DNA from: Pseudomonas taeanensis MS-3
GTDB lineage: Bacteria; Pseudomonadota; Gammaproteobacteria; Pseudomonadales; Pseudomonadaceae
DNA length: 64,000 nt
Reading direction: 5' to 3'
NCBI RefSeq assembly: GCF_000498575.2
Contig: NZ_AWSQ01000001.1
Location: forward strand, 62,001-126,000
Below the pieces are notes generated by a model. That model saw only the letters and a list, made by a program, of their open reading frames with translations, was not told the DNA's origin and did not search any database. Of the stretch, positions 1 to 9,781 are shown one piece after another (position 1 is the stretch's first letter; each line of letters opens with the position of its first letter). Position numbers and translations under genes: made by a program.

Positions 1-2277
1 GATGAAGTCATTGACGTAGCTGCCGCCCATGGCGGTGCCCAGGGTGCTGTTGATGTCGCTGGTGGCCAGGTTGTAGGCGCCGGTCTTGCGGTCGTCGATC
101 GCCACATGCAGCTCCGGCGTGTCGTCGAGGCCAGTGTTGCGCACCCCCACCAGTTTGCTGCTTTGTCTGGCCAGGCTGAGGAATTGGTCGCGCGCGGCAA
201 TCAACTCATCGTGCCCGACCCCACCGACATCTTTGAGTTGCAGGCTAAAGCCGGAACTGCTGCCAAGACCGCGAATGGCCGGTGGTTGAATGACGAAAAT
301 GTTCGCATCGCGCAATGAAGACAAAGCGATGGTGGCCCGTCTGGCGATGGCGGCAGCGGTCTCCTCGGCGTCTTCTCGCAAGCTCCAGTCTTTCAACTTG
401 ATGAATGCACGACCAGAGTTCTGCGCATTGCCATTCAGCCCCAGGCCGGTGATTGTGACTACTGCATCGACTTCCGGCTGAGCGCGGATGTAGTCGACAA
501 ACTGCTGGGTGGCAGCCTGAGTGCGTGAATCGGTTGCGCCGACCGGGAGCTGGATCATGGCCATCAGAATGCCTTGGTCTTCATCGGGCAAAAATGAGCC
601 CGGCAGGCGCGTATAACCCATGGCCAGCGCCACCAGAATCAGTGCGTAGAGGGCCAGCATGCGTGGTTTGTGGCGCAGTACACTGCCAATGCTGCGCTGA
701 TAGCGCTGAGCATTACGCTCGAAGGTGCGGTTAAACCAGGCAAAGAAGCCGCGGCGCGGAGTGTCACTGTGGTTGGGTTTGAGCAGTGTGGCGCACAGCG
801 CCGGGCTGAGGGTCATGGCCACCAGCACAGACAACAGCATGGCACTGACGATGGTGACCGAGAACTGCCGATAGATCACTCCGGTGGAGCTGCCAAAGAA
901 GGCCATCGGAATAAACACCGCCGACAGGACCAGAGCGATGCCGACCAGAGCCCCGCTGATTTCGCCCATCGACTTGCGCGTCGCCTCCAGTGGTGACAAA
1001 CCGTCTTCGACCATCACCCGCTCGACGTTTTCCACGACGACGATGGCGTCATCCACCAGCAGACCAATCGCCAAGACCATGGCGAACATGGTCAGGGTGT
1101 TGATCGAATAGCCGAACATGGCCAGTACGCCAAAGGTACCGAGCAGTACCACCGGCACGGTAATGGCAGGTATCAGAGTGGCGCGCCAGTTCTGCAGAAA
1201 CAGAAACATGATCAGCACTACCAGGGCGATGGCTTCAAACAGCCCCTGAACTACTTCCTCGATGGACAGGCTGACGAACGGCGTCGTGTCGTAAGGGGTC
1301 GAGGTTTCCAGCTGCATTTCGGCCGGGAAGTTTGCTGCCAGTTCGGCTACCTTGGCCTTCACTGCCGCAGCGGTATCCAGCGCATTGGCACCTGTGGCCA
1401 GGGTTACACCCATAGCTGCATTGGGCTTGCCGTTGAGCGCGGTCACTACGTCGTAACTCTCGCTGCCCAGTTCTAGCCGCGCGACATCAGACAGCAACAC
1501 CAGAGAGCCGTCGCTGGCAGACTTGAGGACGATGTTGCGAAATTGCTCCACGCTTTGCAGCTTGCTACGTGCGCTGATGGTGGCATTCAGTTCCTGCCCG
1601 GCGGCAGCTGGCAATGCACCGAGTTGGCCGGCAGATACTTCAGTGTTTTGCGCCTCCAGTGCGTTACTCACATCACTGGGCATCAGCGCGTACTGTTGCA
1701 ATTTGGCCGGGTCCAGCCAGATACGCATGGCATACGCCGAGCCGAGCATCCTCACCTCACCGACGCCGTCGACACGACTGACCTGGTCAAGCAGTGTGCT
1801 GTCGATAAAGTCGCCAATGTCGGTGCTGCCGACGTTCGGGCTGCTTGAGCTCAGGGCGACGATCAGCAAAAAGTCGGAACTGCCTTTGGTGACGGTGATG
1901 CCCTGATTCTGTACCGCCTGGGGCAGACGTGATTCGGCTTGCTGCAGCTTGTTCTGTACCTGCATTTGCGCCACATCGGCATCGGTGCCGGCGGCAAAGG
2001 TCAGGGTGATGCTGGCGCTGCCTGCCGAGCTGCTGCTGGCGGACATGTACAGCAAGTTATCGAGCCCCTTCATTTGTTGCTCGATCACTTGGGTCACCGA
2101 GTCCTCGATGGTTTTCGCCGAGGCGCCGGTGTAGGTCGCAGAAATACGCACGGTGGGCGGCGCGATACTCGGGTATTGTTCCAGCGGTAGCTGGCTGATG
2201 GACAGGCCACCGGCCAACATGATGACGATTGCAACGACCCAGGCGAAGATCGGCCGGTCTATGAAGAAATGTGCCAT
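1..2277 (-). CDS. RND multidrug efflux permease, AcrB/MexB class (partial)
   Basis: Inner-membrane proton-driven pump of a tripartite efflux system. Reading back from the ATG at 2277, the N-terminal 759 residues are in the window and the rest lies beyond base 1; family members have about 1,040 residues. The start MAHFFIDRPIFAWVV is a typical AcrB N-terminus with TM1. A block reading LLVDDAIVVVENVER carries the paired Asp of the proton relay in TM4. The last residues in the window (DINSTLGTAMGGSYVNDFI) match the second periplasmic porter domain. It starts 9 bp after the adaptor stop, so it is the second gene of that operon. No outer-membrane channel gene is visible; it may follow beyond the edge. 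Substrates cannot be predicted. Confidence 0.95.
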   Translation of the reverse strand, partial: MAHFFIDRPIFAWVVAIVIMLAGGLSISQLPLEQYPSIAPPTVRISATYTGASAKTIEDSVTQVIEQQMKGLDNLLYMSASSSSAGSASITLTFAAGTDADVAQMQVQNKLQQAESRLPQAVQNQGITVTKGSSDFLLIVALSSSSPNVGSTDIGDFIDSTLLDQVSRVDGVGEVRMLGSAYAMRIWLDPAKLQQYALMPSDVSNALEAQNTEVSAGQLGALPAAAGQELNATISARSKLQSVEQFRNIVLKSASDGSLVLLSDVARLELGSESYDVVTALNGKPNAAMGVTLATGANALDTAAAVKAKVAELAANFPAEMQLETSTPYDTTPFVSLSIEEVVQGLFEAIALVVLIMFLFLQNWRATLIPAITVPVVLLGTFGVLAMFGYSINTLTMFAMVLAIGLLVDDAIVVVENVERVMVEDGLSPLEATRKSMGEISGALVGIALVLSAVFIPMAFFGSSTGVIYRQFSVTIVSAMLLSVLVAMTLSPALCATLLKPNHSDTPRRGFFAWFNRTFERNAQRYQRSIGSVLRHKPRMLALYALILVALAMGYTRLPGSFLPDEDQGILMAMIQLPVGATDSRTQAATQQFVDYIRAQPEVDAVVTITGLGLNGNAQNSGRAFIKLKDWSLREDAEETAAAIARRATIALSSLRDANIFVIQPPAIRGLGSSSGFSLQLKDVGGVGHDELIAARDQFLSLARQSSKLVGVRNTGLDDTPELHVAIDDRKTGAYNLATSDINSTLGTAMGGSYVNDFI

Positions 2278-2286
2278 GTGCGGTCC

Positions 2287-3450
2287 TTAATTAGTCGCCA
2301 CTGCTGCTGGGCCAGCCGCCGGCTGGATCGTCACGCTGCTGACAGCGTCGCCAATACGTACTTTTTGCCCGCCTTCGACAATGACCTGGTCGCCCGCCGA
2401 CAATCCGCTACTGACCCACCATTGGTTACCAACGCTGCGTTCGATGCTGACCAAGCGCTGCTCAACCTTGTCATCGATCACTACCAGCACGCTGGTTGCA
2501 CCACTGTGGCTGCGCGTGACCGCGCGTTGCGGCACCAGTAGCGCTTGCGGGTCGATGGCTTCGGTCACTACGGCACGCACATACATACCCGGCAGCAACA
2601 GGCCCTCTGGATTTGGCACCACGGCGCGCAAGGTCACGCTGCCGGTACTCTCGGATACGCTGGCCGCGCTGAATTGCAACTGTCCGGCATGGCCATAGTG
2701 GCTGCCGTCCTCAAGGAGCAAGTCGATCTTCACACTGTCCTTATCGGCGCCGACAAGCGTGCCGTCCGCTAGCTGGCGCTTGAGGCGCAGCACGTCGGTG
2801 CTGGACTGGGTGATGTCGACATACAGCGGATCAAGCTGCTGCACGGTGGTCAGCACGCTGTCTTGACTGGCTGTGACCAGTGCCCCCGGGGTGACGCTGG
2901 AAGCCTCAATGCGGCCGGTGATGGGGGCCGTGATGGTGGTGTGGTTGAGATTGATGCGCGCACTTTCAACATTGGCTTGGGCCGCTTGATACGCGGCTTC
3001 AGCACTGTAGAGGCTGGCTTGGGCGTCCTCATTGTCTTGTTGGCTGATGGCATCTATTTTCGCCAGTTCGACATAGCGCTTGGCTTTGAGCTGAGCGGAT
3101 TTAAGCGTGGCCTTGGTTTCGGCTGCACTGGCCTTGGCCTGAGCGTAAGTCGCCTGATAAGGGGCTGGGTCGAGCTTGTACAGCGCATCTCCGGCCTTGA
3201 CTTCGCTGCCTTCGGTGAACAGCCGTTGTTTGACGATGCCACTTACCTGAGGGCGAATCTGTGCACTCATCCAGGCCTTGGTGCGCCCTGGCAGTTCACT
3301 GGTCAGGGTTTGTGGTTGTGGCGTCAGGGTGATGATGCCAACTTCGCTTGGGCCTTTTTGTGGCGGCTTGGGCGTGGGCGAGCAACCGGTTAACGCAAGG
3401 CCTATCGCCAGGGCAAGGGTGGCGAGGGTGCGAGGGGTGAGGCAGGGCAT
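2287..3450 (-). CDS. RND efflux periplasmic adaptor (membrane fusion protein) lipoprotein
   Basis: 387 residues, usual for AcrA/MexA. The signal peptide ends in a lipobox LTGC (Cys23), so it is probably a lipoprotein anchored in the inner membrane. A barrel-sandwich/lipoyl region with PQVSGIV and GSEVKAGDALYKLD is followed by an alpha-helical hairpin rich in Ala and Gln (about residues 95-170). Beta-barrel and membrane-proximal domains follow (LLPGMYVRAVV, then LVPQRAV). First gene of a two-gene operon with the RND permease. It is divergent from the BaeS-like kinase across a 150-bp shared promoter region, which suggests control by that two-component system (inference). Confidence 0.93.
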   Translation of the reverse strand: MPCLTPRTLATLALAIGLALTGCSPTPKPPQKGPSEVGIITLTPQPQTLTSELPGRTKAWMSAQIRPQVSGIVKQRLFTEGSEVKAGDALYKLDPAPYQATYAQAKASAAETKATLKSAQLKAKRYVELAKIDAISQQDNEDAQASLYSAEAAYQAAQANVESARINLNHTTITAPITGRIEASSVTPGALVTASQDSVLTTVQQLDPLYVDITQSSTDVLRLKRQLADGTLVGADKDSVKIDLLLEDGSHYGHAGQLQFSAASVSESTGSVTLRAVVPNPEGLLLPGMYVRAVVTEAIDPQALLVPQRAVTRSHSGATSVLVVIDDKVEQRLVSIERSVGNQWWVSSGLSAGDQVIVEGGQKVRIGDAVSSVTIQPAAGPAAVATN

Positions 3451-3507
3451 GGAACGTCTCCAACCGGCAGGGCCGTGCTGTTTCTATGCCGTTCATCCTG
3501 CAGGGCA

Positions 3508-3592
3508 AATGTGCAGACAATTTGGAGATTACCTTGCAGGCGTTGAAAGCTGTGTGGCGCTCGCTCTTAATACGCACATATATCTGCACATT
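3508..3592. promoter_or_regulatory. Divergent RND/baeSR promoter region with a pair of inverted 10-bp arms
   Basis: The intergenic region 3451-3600 holds AATGTGCAGA at 3508-3517 and its exact reverse complement TCTGCACATT at 3583-3592. The arm-to-arm distance is 75 bp, about seven helical turns. The right arm ends 8 bp before the baeS-like ATG. This could be a pair of binding sites for the adjacent response regulator or another repressor. It does not resemble the E. coli BaeR box as I remember it. Seen directly; function is inferred. Confidence 0.4.
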
Positions 3593-3600
3593 GGCTCGTT

Positions 3601-4986
3601 ATGAAACTCAGCTTGTCACGCAAACTCTTTCTCGCCGTACTGGGCACTTCCCTGTTGGCTGTTCTAGCCATGGGCGTGGCCGACAAGGTGAATTTCGCAC
3701 ACGGGTTCCTCGGCTATATCAATGGCCAAGCCGAGGAACGCATGAGCGGCGTGGTACCCAACCTGCGTGATTACTATATTGAGCACGGCAGCTGGGATGA
3801 GCTGCGTGCTGAGCATAAGAACTGGTTAAAGCTGATACGCCCGCCCAGCAGGCTGGACCCGAACCCGGCCAATTGGACGGTGCCGGTCTCTGATCTGACT
3901 GGCGCGATGTTCCGTATTGCCTTGCTGGATGAGCGTAAGCAGCTGCTCATCGGCTTTGTCGAACCGCGCGATAACGATCCACATCTACCGATCGAGGTGC
4001 AAGGTAAAACGGTCGGCTGGCTGGCCATGGCGCCTTTCCAAAGCGTCACCGAAGCCGGCGGCGCGGCGCTGCTCAAACGACAGTTATTAGCCAGCGTTGG
4101 TATCGGGACGCTGGCCCTGCTAATGGCCGCACTGATTGCCGGATGGACCTCGCGACGCTTGTTGGCTCCGGTTCGCCAGGTGGCAGCGGCCACTCACCGT
4201 TTAGCTGCGGGTGACTATGCCGAGCGTGTAGTGGTCCCCGAAGATGACGAAGTGGGACAGCTGGCCCGTGACTTCAATCAGTTGGCCCATACCTTGGAGC
4301 GCAATGAGCGAATGCGCCGTGATTTCATGGCGGATATTTCTCATGAACTGCGTACCCCGTTGGCGGTGCTTCGCGGCGAGCTCGAGGCGCTCGAAGATGG
4401 CGTGCGCAAGCTTGACGGCGACTCGCTGTGCTCGCTGCAACAGGAGGTTGTGCAACTGAGCAAGCTGGTTGATGACCTCTATGAGCTCTCCTTAGCCGAC
4501 GTTGGTGCTCTGACCTATCGCAAACAGCGCCTGGATCTGATCGAACTGCTGCAACAAGCGCTGTCTGGTGCCGCCGAGCGCTGCCAGGAAAAGGGCCTGA
4601 CCCTGGAGCTGCAACTGCCGGCCGCACCGTTGTTGCTGCTGGCCGATGCTGGCCGCCTGCGCCAGCTGTTCGGTAATCTGCTGGAAAACAGCCTGCGTTA
4701 CACCGCGTCCGGCGGGCACGTACACATCCGCCTGCACAGCAAGCCCGGACAGATCATCCTCGACTGGCTCGACTCCTCTCCCGGGGTGGCCGAGGCCGAT
4801 CTACCGCGCCTGTTCGAGCGATTCTTCCGTGGCGAGACATCACGCCAGCGCGCCAGCGGCGGCTCCGGCCTGGGCCTGGCGATCTGCCGCAATATCGCCG
4901 AGGCTCATGGCGGCACCCTCGAGGCCCGGCCATCGCCCCTGGGCGGCCTGTGGCTGCAGCTCAGCCTGACGCTGGAGGCAACCTGA
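3601..4986 (+). CDS. baeS: Sensor histidine kinase, BaeS-like
   Basis: 461-residue membrane kinase of an envelope-stress two-component system. TM1 is about residues 7-27, a periplasmic sensor runs to about 160, TM2 is about 163-185, and a HAMP domain follows. The HisKA box [19 protein letters not shown] has His248. The N box reads [10 protein letters not shown] and the G2 box [10 protein letters not shown]. The H-box context and overall length match BaeS closely. The stop overlaps the response-regulator ATG by one base (TGATG), so the two are translationally coupled. The divergent neighbour is an RND pump, the classic BaeSR target class (mdtABC in E. coli). The ribosome binding site before ATG 3601 is weak. 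Confidence 0.88.
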   Translation: MKLSLSRKLFLAVLGTSLLAVLAMGVADKVNFAHGFLGYINGQAEERMSGVVPNLRDYYIEHGSWDELRAEHKNWLKLIRPPSRLDPNPANWTVPVSDLTGAMFRIALLDERKQLLIGFVEPRDNDPHLPIEVQGKTVGWLAMAPFQSVTEAGGAALLKRQLLASVGIGTLALLMAALIAGWTSRRLLAPVRQVAAATHRLAAGDYAERVVVPEDDEVGQLARDFNQLAHTLERNERMRRDFMADISHELRTPLAVLRGELEALEDGVRKLDGDSLCSLQQEVVQLSKLVDDLYELSLADVGALTYRKQRLDLIELLQQALSGAAERCQEKGLTLELQLPAAPLLLLADAGRLRQLFGNLLENSLRYTASGGHVHIRLHSKPGQIILDWLDSSPGVAEADLPRLFERFFRGETSRQRASGGSGLGLAICRNIAEAHGGTLEARPSPLGGLWLQLSLTLEAT

Positions 4987-5678
4987 TGCGAGATAACGAC
5001 AGCCTACTCCCAGCCAATATTCTAGTGGTGGAGGACGAGCCCAAGCTGGCCAGCCTGCTGCGCGATTACCTGCAGGCAGCCGGGCATCGGGTCAGTTGCC
5101 TCGACGACGGCCTGGCCGTGGTGCCGGCAGTGCGCGCGGCCGAGCCGGACCTGATCCTGCTCGACATCATGCTGCCCGGCCGCGACGGCCTGGCGATCTG
5201 CCGCGAGCTGCGCAGTTTCAGCGCGGTGCCGATCATCATGATCACCGCACGAGTCGAGGAGGTGGATCGCCTGCTGGGCCTGGACCTGGGTGCCGACGAC
5301 TATATCTGTAAGCCATTCAGTCCACGCGAGGTTGTGGCGCGGACACGAGCCATCCTGCGCCGGCAGCAGCGCGCCGGCGATCCGCCGAACGTTGCCGGCC
5401 TGGAGCTCGATGCAGACCGCTACCGGGCACGCTACGCAGGGGTGGAGCTGGAGCTGACTCCGGTCGAGTTCCGTCTGCTCAGCAGCCTGGCCGCAACCCC
5501 CGGCCGGGTGTTTTCCCGCGACCAATTGATGAACCATGCCTACACCGACCAGCGCGTAGTGACCGACCGCACGGTGGACAGCCATATAAAGAACTTGCGG
5601 CGCAAGCTGGAGCAGGCCGCGCCGGACCGGGAGCTGATCCATTCCATCTACGGAGTGGGCTACAAACTGGAGCCGTAG
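4986..5678 (+). CDS. baeR: OmpR-family response regulator, BaeR-like
   Basis: 230 residues from the ATG that overlaps the baeS stop. An earlier in-frame ATG at 4950 lies inside baeS and is less likely. The receiver domain has acidic VVEDE, phospho-acceptor Asp60 ([10 protein letters not shown]) and the switch Lys in [14 protein letters not shown]; this last block is nearly identical to BaeR of enterics. The C-terminal winged helix ([10 protein letters not shown], then [12 protein letters not shown]) is of the OmpR/PhoB type. It probably activates the divergent RND operon. No terminator is evident immediately after the stop. Confidence 0.88.
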   Translation: MRDNDSLLPANILVVEDEPKLASLLRDYLQAAGHRVSCLDDGLAVVPAVRAAEPDLILLDIMLPGRDGLAICRELRSFSAVPIIMITARVEEVDRLLGLDLGADDYICKPFSPREVVARTRAILRRQQRAGDPPNVAGLELDADRYRARYAGVELELTPVEFRLLSSLAATPGRVFSRDQLMNHAYTDQRVVTDRTVDSHIKNLRRKLEQAAPDRELIHSIYGVGYKLEP

Positions 5679-5691
5679 CCCGTGTAATGAT

Positions 5692-5883
5692 TCAGCACTG
5701 GTAATCGATGAGGCGGGGGAAATCCGTTCGATCCGTCTCGGTGTACGGGCAGCCCCTGTCGTTTTGCACGGACGCAACCCCGAGCAAGGTGTTGAAGGCG
5801 ATATAGCGAAATGCCGCGAAGTACTGCTTGAACAGATACCCGTATACGAGCAGACAGAGGCCGGCACTAAATAACGTGGGGGT
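5692..5883 (-). pseudogene. Possible C-terminal gene remnant, unidentified
   Basis: An open minus-strand frame of 63 codons without a plausible start codon is bounded upstream by a stop at 5884-5886. It has a hydrophobic stretch (LFSAGLCLLVYGYLF) followed by a polar tail ending in RLIDYQC. The composition looks more protein-like than the alternative frames. I do not recognise the family. It may be the relic of a membrane-protein gene lost when this intergenic patch formed; chance is not excluded. Confidence 0.25.
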
Positions 5884-6038
5884 TCAGTACACAAAAACAG
5901 TACCCCAGCGGTACAGTGCCTAGCCTCTACCCGTTCCGCCAAACTACGCTCGACACCAGTAACCACAGTACTTTCAGCTAACTGTACCTACGCCAAGCCA
6001 CTCACGATTTCACTAAGCTTGCAGCGTTTCCAGGCAAT

Positions 6039-6082
6039 CCATAATCCCTTGCTCCACGGTTCGAGTCCGTGTCGGCCCAGCA
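6039..6082 (+). pseudogene. tRNA 3'-half remnant (CAT-anticodon type)
   Basis: The segment reads like the 3' half of a tRNA-Ile2/Met-type gene: CATAATCCC (anticodon loop and 3' stem), a short variable region, a perfect T arm (CACGG 6055-6059, loop TTCGAGT, CCGTG 6067-6071), then acceptor strand TCGGCCC and A at 6079, ending GCA instead of CCA. No matching 5' acceptor (GGGCCGA) or D arm lies upstream, so it is not functional. Such 3' halves are typically left by integration of a mobile element at a tRNA gene (established for tyrosine-recombinase islands); that history is inferred here. Confidence 0.6.
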
Positions 6083-6091
6083 CTCAACGAG

Positions 6092-6116
6092 AAAGCCGCG
6101 CAATTGCGCGGCTTTT
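6092..6116. terminator. Rho-independent terminator
   Basis: Perfect 10-bp stem AAAGCCGCGC / GCGCGGCTTT with an AATT loop, followed by T on the plus side. It lies 3' of the tRNA remnant and also 3' of the minus-strand Pmp3 gene (stop at 6146), so it could serve either strand. The rest of 5679-6145 shows only the two remnants listed. Confidence 0.75.
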
Positions 6117-6145
6117 GCGTTTTCAGCGCATGACCTTAGCCGGGG

Positions 6146-6304
6146 TTAACGCTTGGCGATGATCCACACCGCGTGGATGATGCCGGGAATGTAACCCAGC
6201 AACGTCAGCAGAATGTTCAGCCAGAAGGCGCCGCCCAGTCCCACTTGCAGAAACACCCCCAGCGGGGGCAACAGGATGGCGATAAGAATGCGGATCAAAT
6301 CCAT
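6146..6304 (-). CDS. Pmp3/YqaE-family small membrane protein
   Basis: 52 residues, starting MDLIRILIAILLPPLGVFLQ. The family pattern is clear: first hydrophobic helix with LPPLGVFLQ, a short GLG turn, then a second helix with NILLTLLGYIPGIIHAVW and a short basic end IAKR. Proteins of this family are small stress-associated hydrophobic peptides of the cytoplasmic membrane (Pmp3 in yeast, YqaE in E. coli); the molecular role is poorly defined. The length matches the family exactly. Likely a monocistronic transcript ending at the hairpin at 6092-6116. Confidence 0.92.
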   Translation of the reverse strand: MDLIRILIAILLPPLGVFLQVGLGGAFWLNILLTLLGYIPGIIHAVWIIAKR

Positions 6305-6440
6305 GAGTTCACTTCCTTTGCAGTTGGCCCGAGCGGGCTGTACCTCTTAACCGACAGCATGCGCACTGGCGAGGTTCCTTGCCGCCACCTTGGGACGCCG
6401 CCCATAATCGGCCGCACTCTTTCTTCGGAACCCTGCTGCC

Positions 6441-7906
<1,466 letters not shown>

Positions 7907-7907
<1 letters not shown>

Positions 7908-7977
7908 TGTCCAGATGAATGGACACGCGCCCTCAATAACCTCCATAAATATGGACACTGTCTAACCGAGTAGACAG
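7907..7977. promoter_or_regulatory. Three enhancer-type dyads, candidate activator binding sites
   Basis: Three dyads with the same 6-bp spacer lie just after the activator's stop codon. Site 1 is GTGTCCA-N6-TGGACAC (7907-7926), perfect. Site 2 has a perfect right arm TGGACAC with a degenerate left arm (7939-7958). Site 3 is CTGTCTA-N6-TAGACAG (7958-7977), also perfect. Centres are 32 and 19 bp apart. They lie about 130-180 bp upstream of the sigma-54 promoter at 8089-8104, the normal place for an upstream activating sequence. Assignment to the neighbouring activator is inference. Confidence 0.7.
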
Positions 7978-8088
7978 CCAAAGCCGCCCAGCCCAGCGTC
8001 ACTGACCCCACACAAACCCCACCAACCACCTCTCGAAAGCCCGGAATAGAGCGCCTTGCCGCAGATACGAGCAGACTTGCCCGCTACC

Positions 8089-8104
8089 TGGCACGGCATT
8101 CGCT
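8089..8104 (+). promoter_or_regulatory. Sigma-54 (-24/-12) promoter for the GntP permease gene
   Basis: TGGCACGGCATTCGCT matches the RpoN consensus TGGCACG-N4-TTGCW with one mismatch. The invariant GG (8090-8091) and GC (8102-8103) are separated by exactly 10 bp. Predicted transcription start is near 8115, giving a leader of about 95 nt before the ATG at 8210. Apart from this site and the upstream dyads, 7908-8209 shows nothing else. Confidence 0.75.
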
Positions 8105-8209
8105 CTAGGGCTGTGCATGAATTGCGTGAACCTGCCAAGACGTCTCACGCAACCACTACCGGCCCGCCACAGAGCGGCGCCTAAAACAACAACAAAAGGA
8201 ATAACCTGC

Positions 8210-9595
8210 ATGGGTACCCTTGGTATTCTGATTTCTCTGGCCCTGTTGATGTACCTCGCCTACCGCGGCATCAACGTGCTGATCCTTGCTCCCCTGCTGG
8301 CCCTGCTCGCCCTGCTGTTTTCCGGCGAAGTGGCCATGCTGTTGCCGACCTACACCCAGGTGTTCATGAAGGCCATGGGTGGCTACGTGATGCAATTCTT
8401 CCCGCTGTTTCTGCTCGGCGCGCTGTTCGGCAAGCTGATGGACGACTCCGGATCGGCCCGCGCCATCGCCCACGGCATAGTCGCCAAGGTCGGCAGCCAG
8501 CGGGCGATCCTGGCCATCGTCCTGGCATGTGGCATCCTCACCTACGGCGGCGTCTCGCTGTTCGTGGTGGCCTTCGCGGTCTACCCGATCGGCGCCGCGC
8601 TGTTTCGCGAGGCCGGCATCCCCAAGCGGCTGATTCCGGGCGCCATTGCCCTCGGCTCGTTCACCTTCACCATGACCGCGCTGCCGGGCACCCCGGCGAT
8701 CCAGAACGCCATCCCCAACCCCTTCTTCGGCACCGATGCCTTCGCCGCACCGGGCCTGGGCCTGATCGCCGGGTTGATCATGTTCGGCCTCGGCACCTGG
8801 TGGCTGAGCAGCCAGGCGCGCAAGCTGAAAGCCGCCGGTGAAGGCTATGGCGAGCACCGCGACGACCCTATCGCGCAAGACGACAGAGGCATTCCGGGCT
8901 TCTGGCTGGCGCTGCTGCCGATTCTGCTGGTGATTGCCCTGAACTACCTGATGGCCAAGCAAGTGCTGCCGAACATCGACGCCAGCTTCCTGGCCAAGCC
9001 GGAGTTCGGCGGCCTGCAGGACGCCAAGTCGCTGATCGGCATCTGGTCGATCATCGTCGCCCTGGCCGCCGCCATCCTGCTGCTGGTCGGATTGCACTGG
9101 AGGCGCTGGGCCAACCTGCAGAAAAGCGTCAACGACGGCGCCTTCGGCTCCATGCTGCCGATCCTCAACACCGCGGCGGAAGTCGGTTACGGCACGGTGA
9201 TCGCCTCGCTGGCCGGCTTCGTGATCATCCGCGACCTGGTCCTCGGCGTCTCCAGCAACCCGCTGATTTCCGAGGCGGTGGCGGTGAACATCCTCGCCGG
9301 CATCACCGGCTCCGCTTCCGGCGGCATGTCGATTGCGCTGAAGACCCTCGGCGAGCAGTACCTGAGCCTGGCCACCGCCGCCGGCATCAGCCCCGAGCTG
9401 CTGCACCGCGTCGCAGCCATGGCCTCCGGCTGCATGGACACCCTGCCGCACAACGGCGCGGTGATCTCGCTGCTGGCGATCTGCAAGCTGACCCACCGCG
9501 AGTCGTACAAATTCATCTTCGTGAATACAGTGGGCTTCCCCATGGTCGCGCTGGTTGTGGTGATTATGTTGGGCACCATGTTCGGCAGCTTCTAA
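8210..9595 (+). CDS. GntP-family permease
   Basis: 461 residues from ATG 8210, which is preceded by AAAGGA. The longer in-frame start at 8117 would lie on the predicted transcription start and adds a non-conserved basic leader. Around 12 hydrophobic segments. The family-typical stretch GGVSLFVVAFAVYPIGAAL and the SFTFTMTALPGTPAIQN loop point to the GntP/CitMHS-like carboxylate permeases. Its substrate is probably a short organic acid such as a hydroxyacid, judged from the activator and the downstream CoA-transferase (inference). The stop codon abuts a palindromic repeat element. Confidence 0.88.
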   Translation: MGTLGILISLALLMYLAYRGINVLILAPLLALLALLFSGEVAMLLPTYTQVFMKAMGGYVMQFFPLFLLGALFGKLMDDSGSARAIAHGIVAKVGSQRAILAIVLACGILTYGGVSLFVVAFAVYPIGAALFREAGIPKRLIPGAIALGSFTFTMTALPGTPAIQNAIPNPFFGTDAFAAPGLGLIAGLIMFGLGTWWLSSQARKLKAAGEGYGEHRDDPIAQDDRGIPGFWLALLPILLVIALNYLMAKQVLPNIDASFLAKPEFGGLQDAKSLIGIWSIIVALAAAILLLVGLHWRRWANLQKSVNDGAFGSMLPILNTAAEVGYGTVIASLAGFVIIRDLVLGVSSNPLISEAVAVNILAGITGSASGGMSIALKTLGEQYLSLATAAGISPELLHRVAAMASGCMDTLPHNGAVISLLAICKLTHRESYKFIFVNTVGFPMVALVVVIMLGTMFGSF

Positions 9596-9733
9596 CAGAC
9601 CGCTGAAAAGCTGCTGCGCTCGGCTATACGGCGTTGCGCTCAGGCTCGGATGCTCATGTACAGCCGTACATTGCGCGTCCTCGCCTGACCGCGCCTTGTC
9701 TAGCCATCGCTCGCGACGCTTTTAAGCGCCCTG
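9596..9733. repeat. Palindromic dispersed element, copy 1 (138 bp)
   Basis: Starts CAGACCGCTGAAAAG immediately after the permease TAA and ends CTTTTAAGCGCCCTG. The interior shares blocks with the copy at 38370-38508 (CTGCGCTCGGC, CGGCGTTG, ATGCTCATGTAC, GTACA-TGCGC). The terminal inverted repeats are partly decayed here. It is a small non-autonomous, MITE-like element with no coding potential, and fills most of the gap between permease and CoA-transferase genes. Confidence 0.75.
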
Positions 9734-9781
9734 TAATTCTTCCTGTAGTTCTTGTTGTTTAACCGCTTTCGAGTACCCGCC

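Noticed and set aside
6039..6082. A functional tRNA gene
   Set aside because: Only the anticodon 3' side, T arm and 3' acceptor strand exist; there is no D arm or 5' acceptor, and CCA is replaced by GCA.
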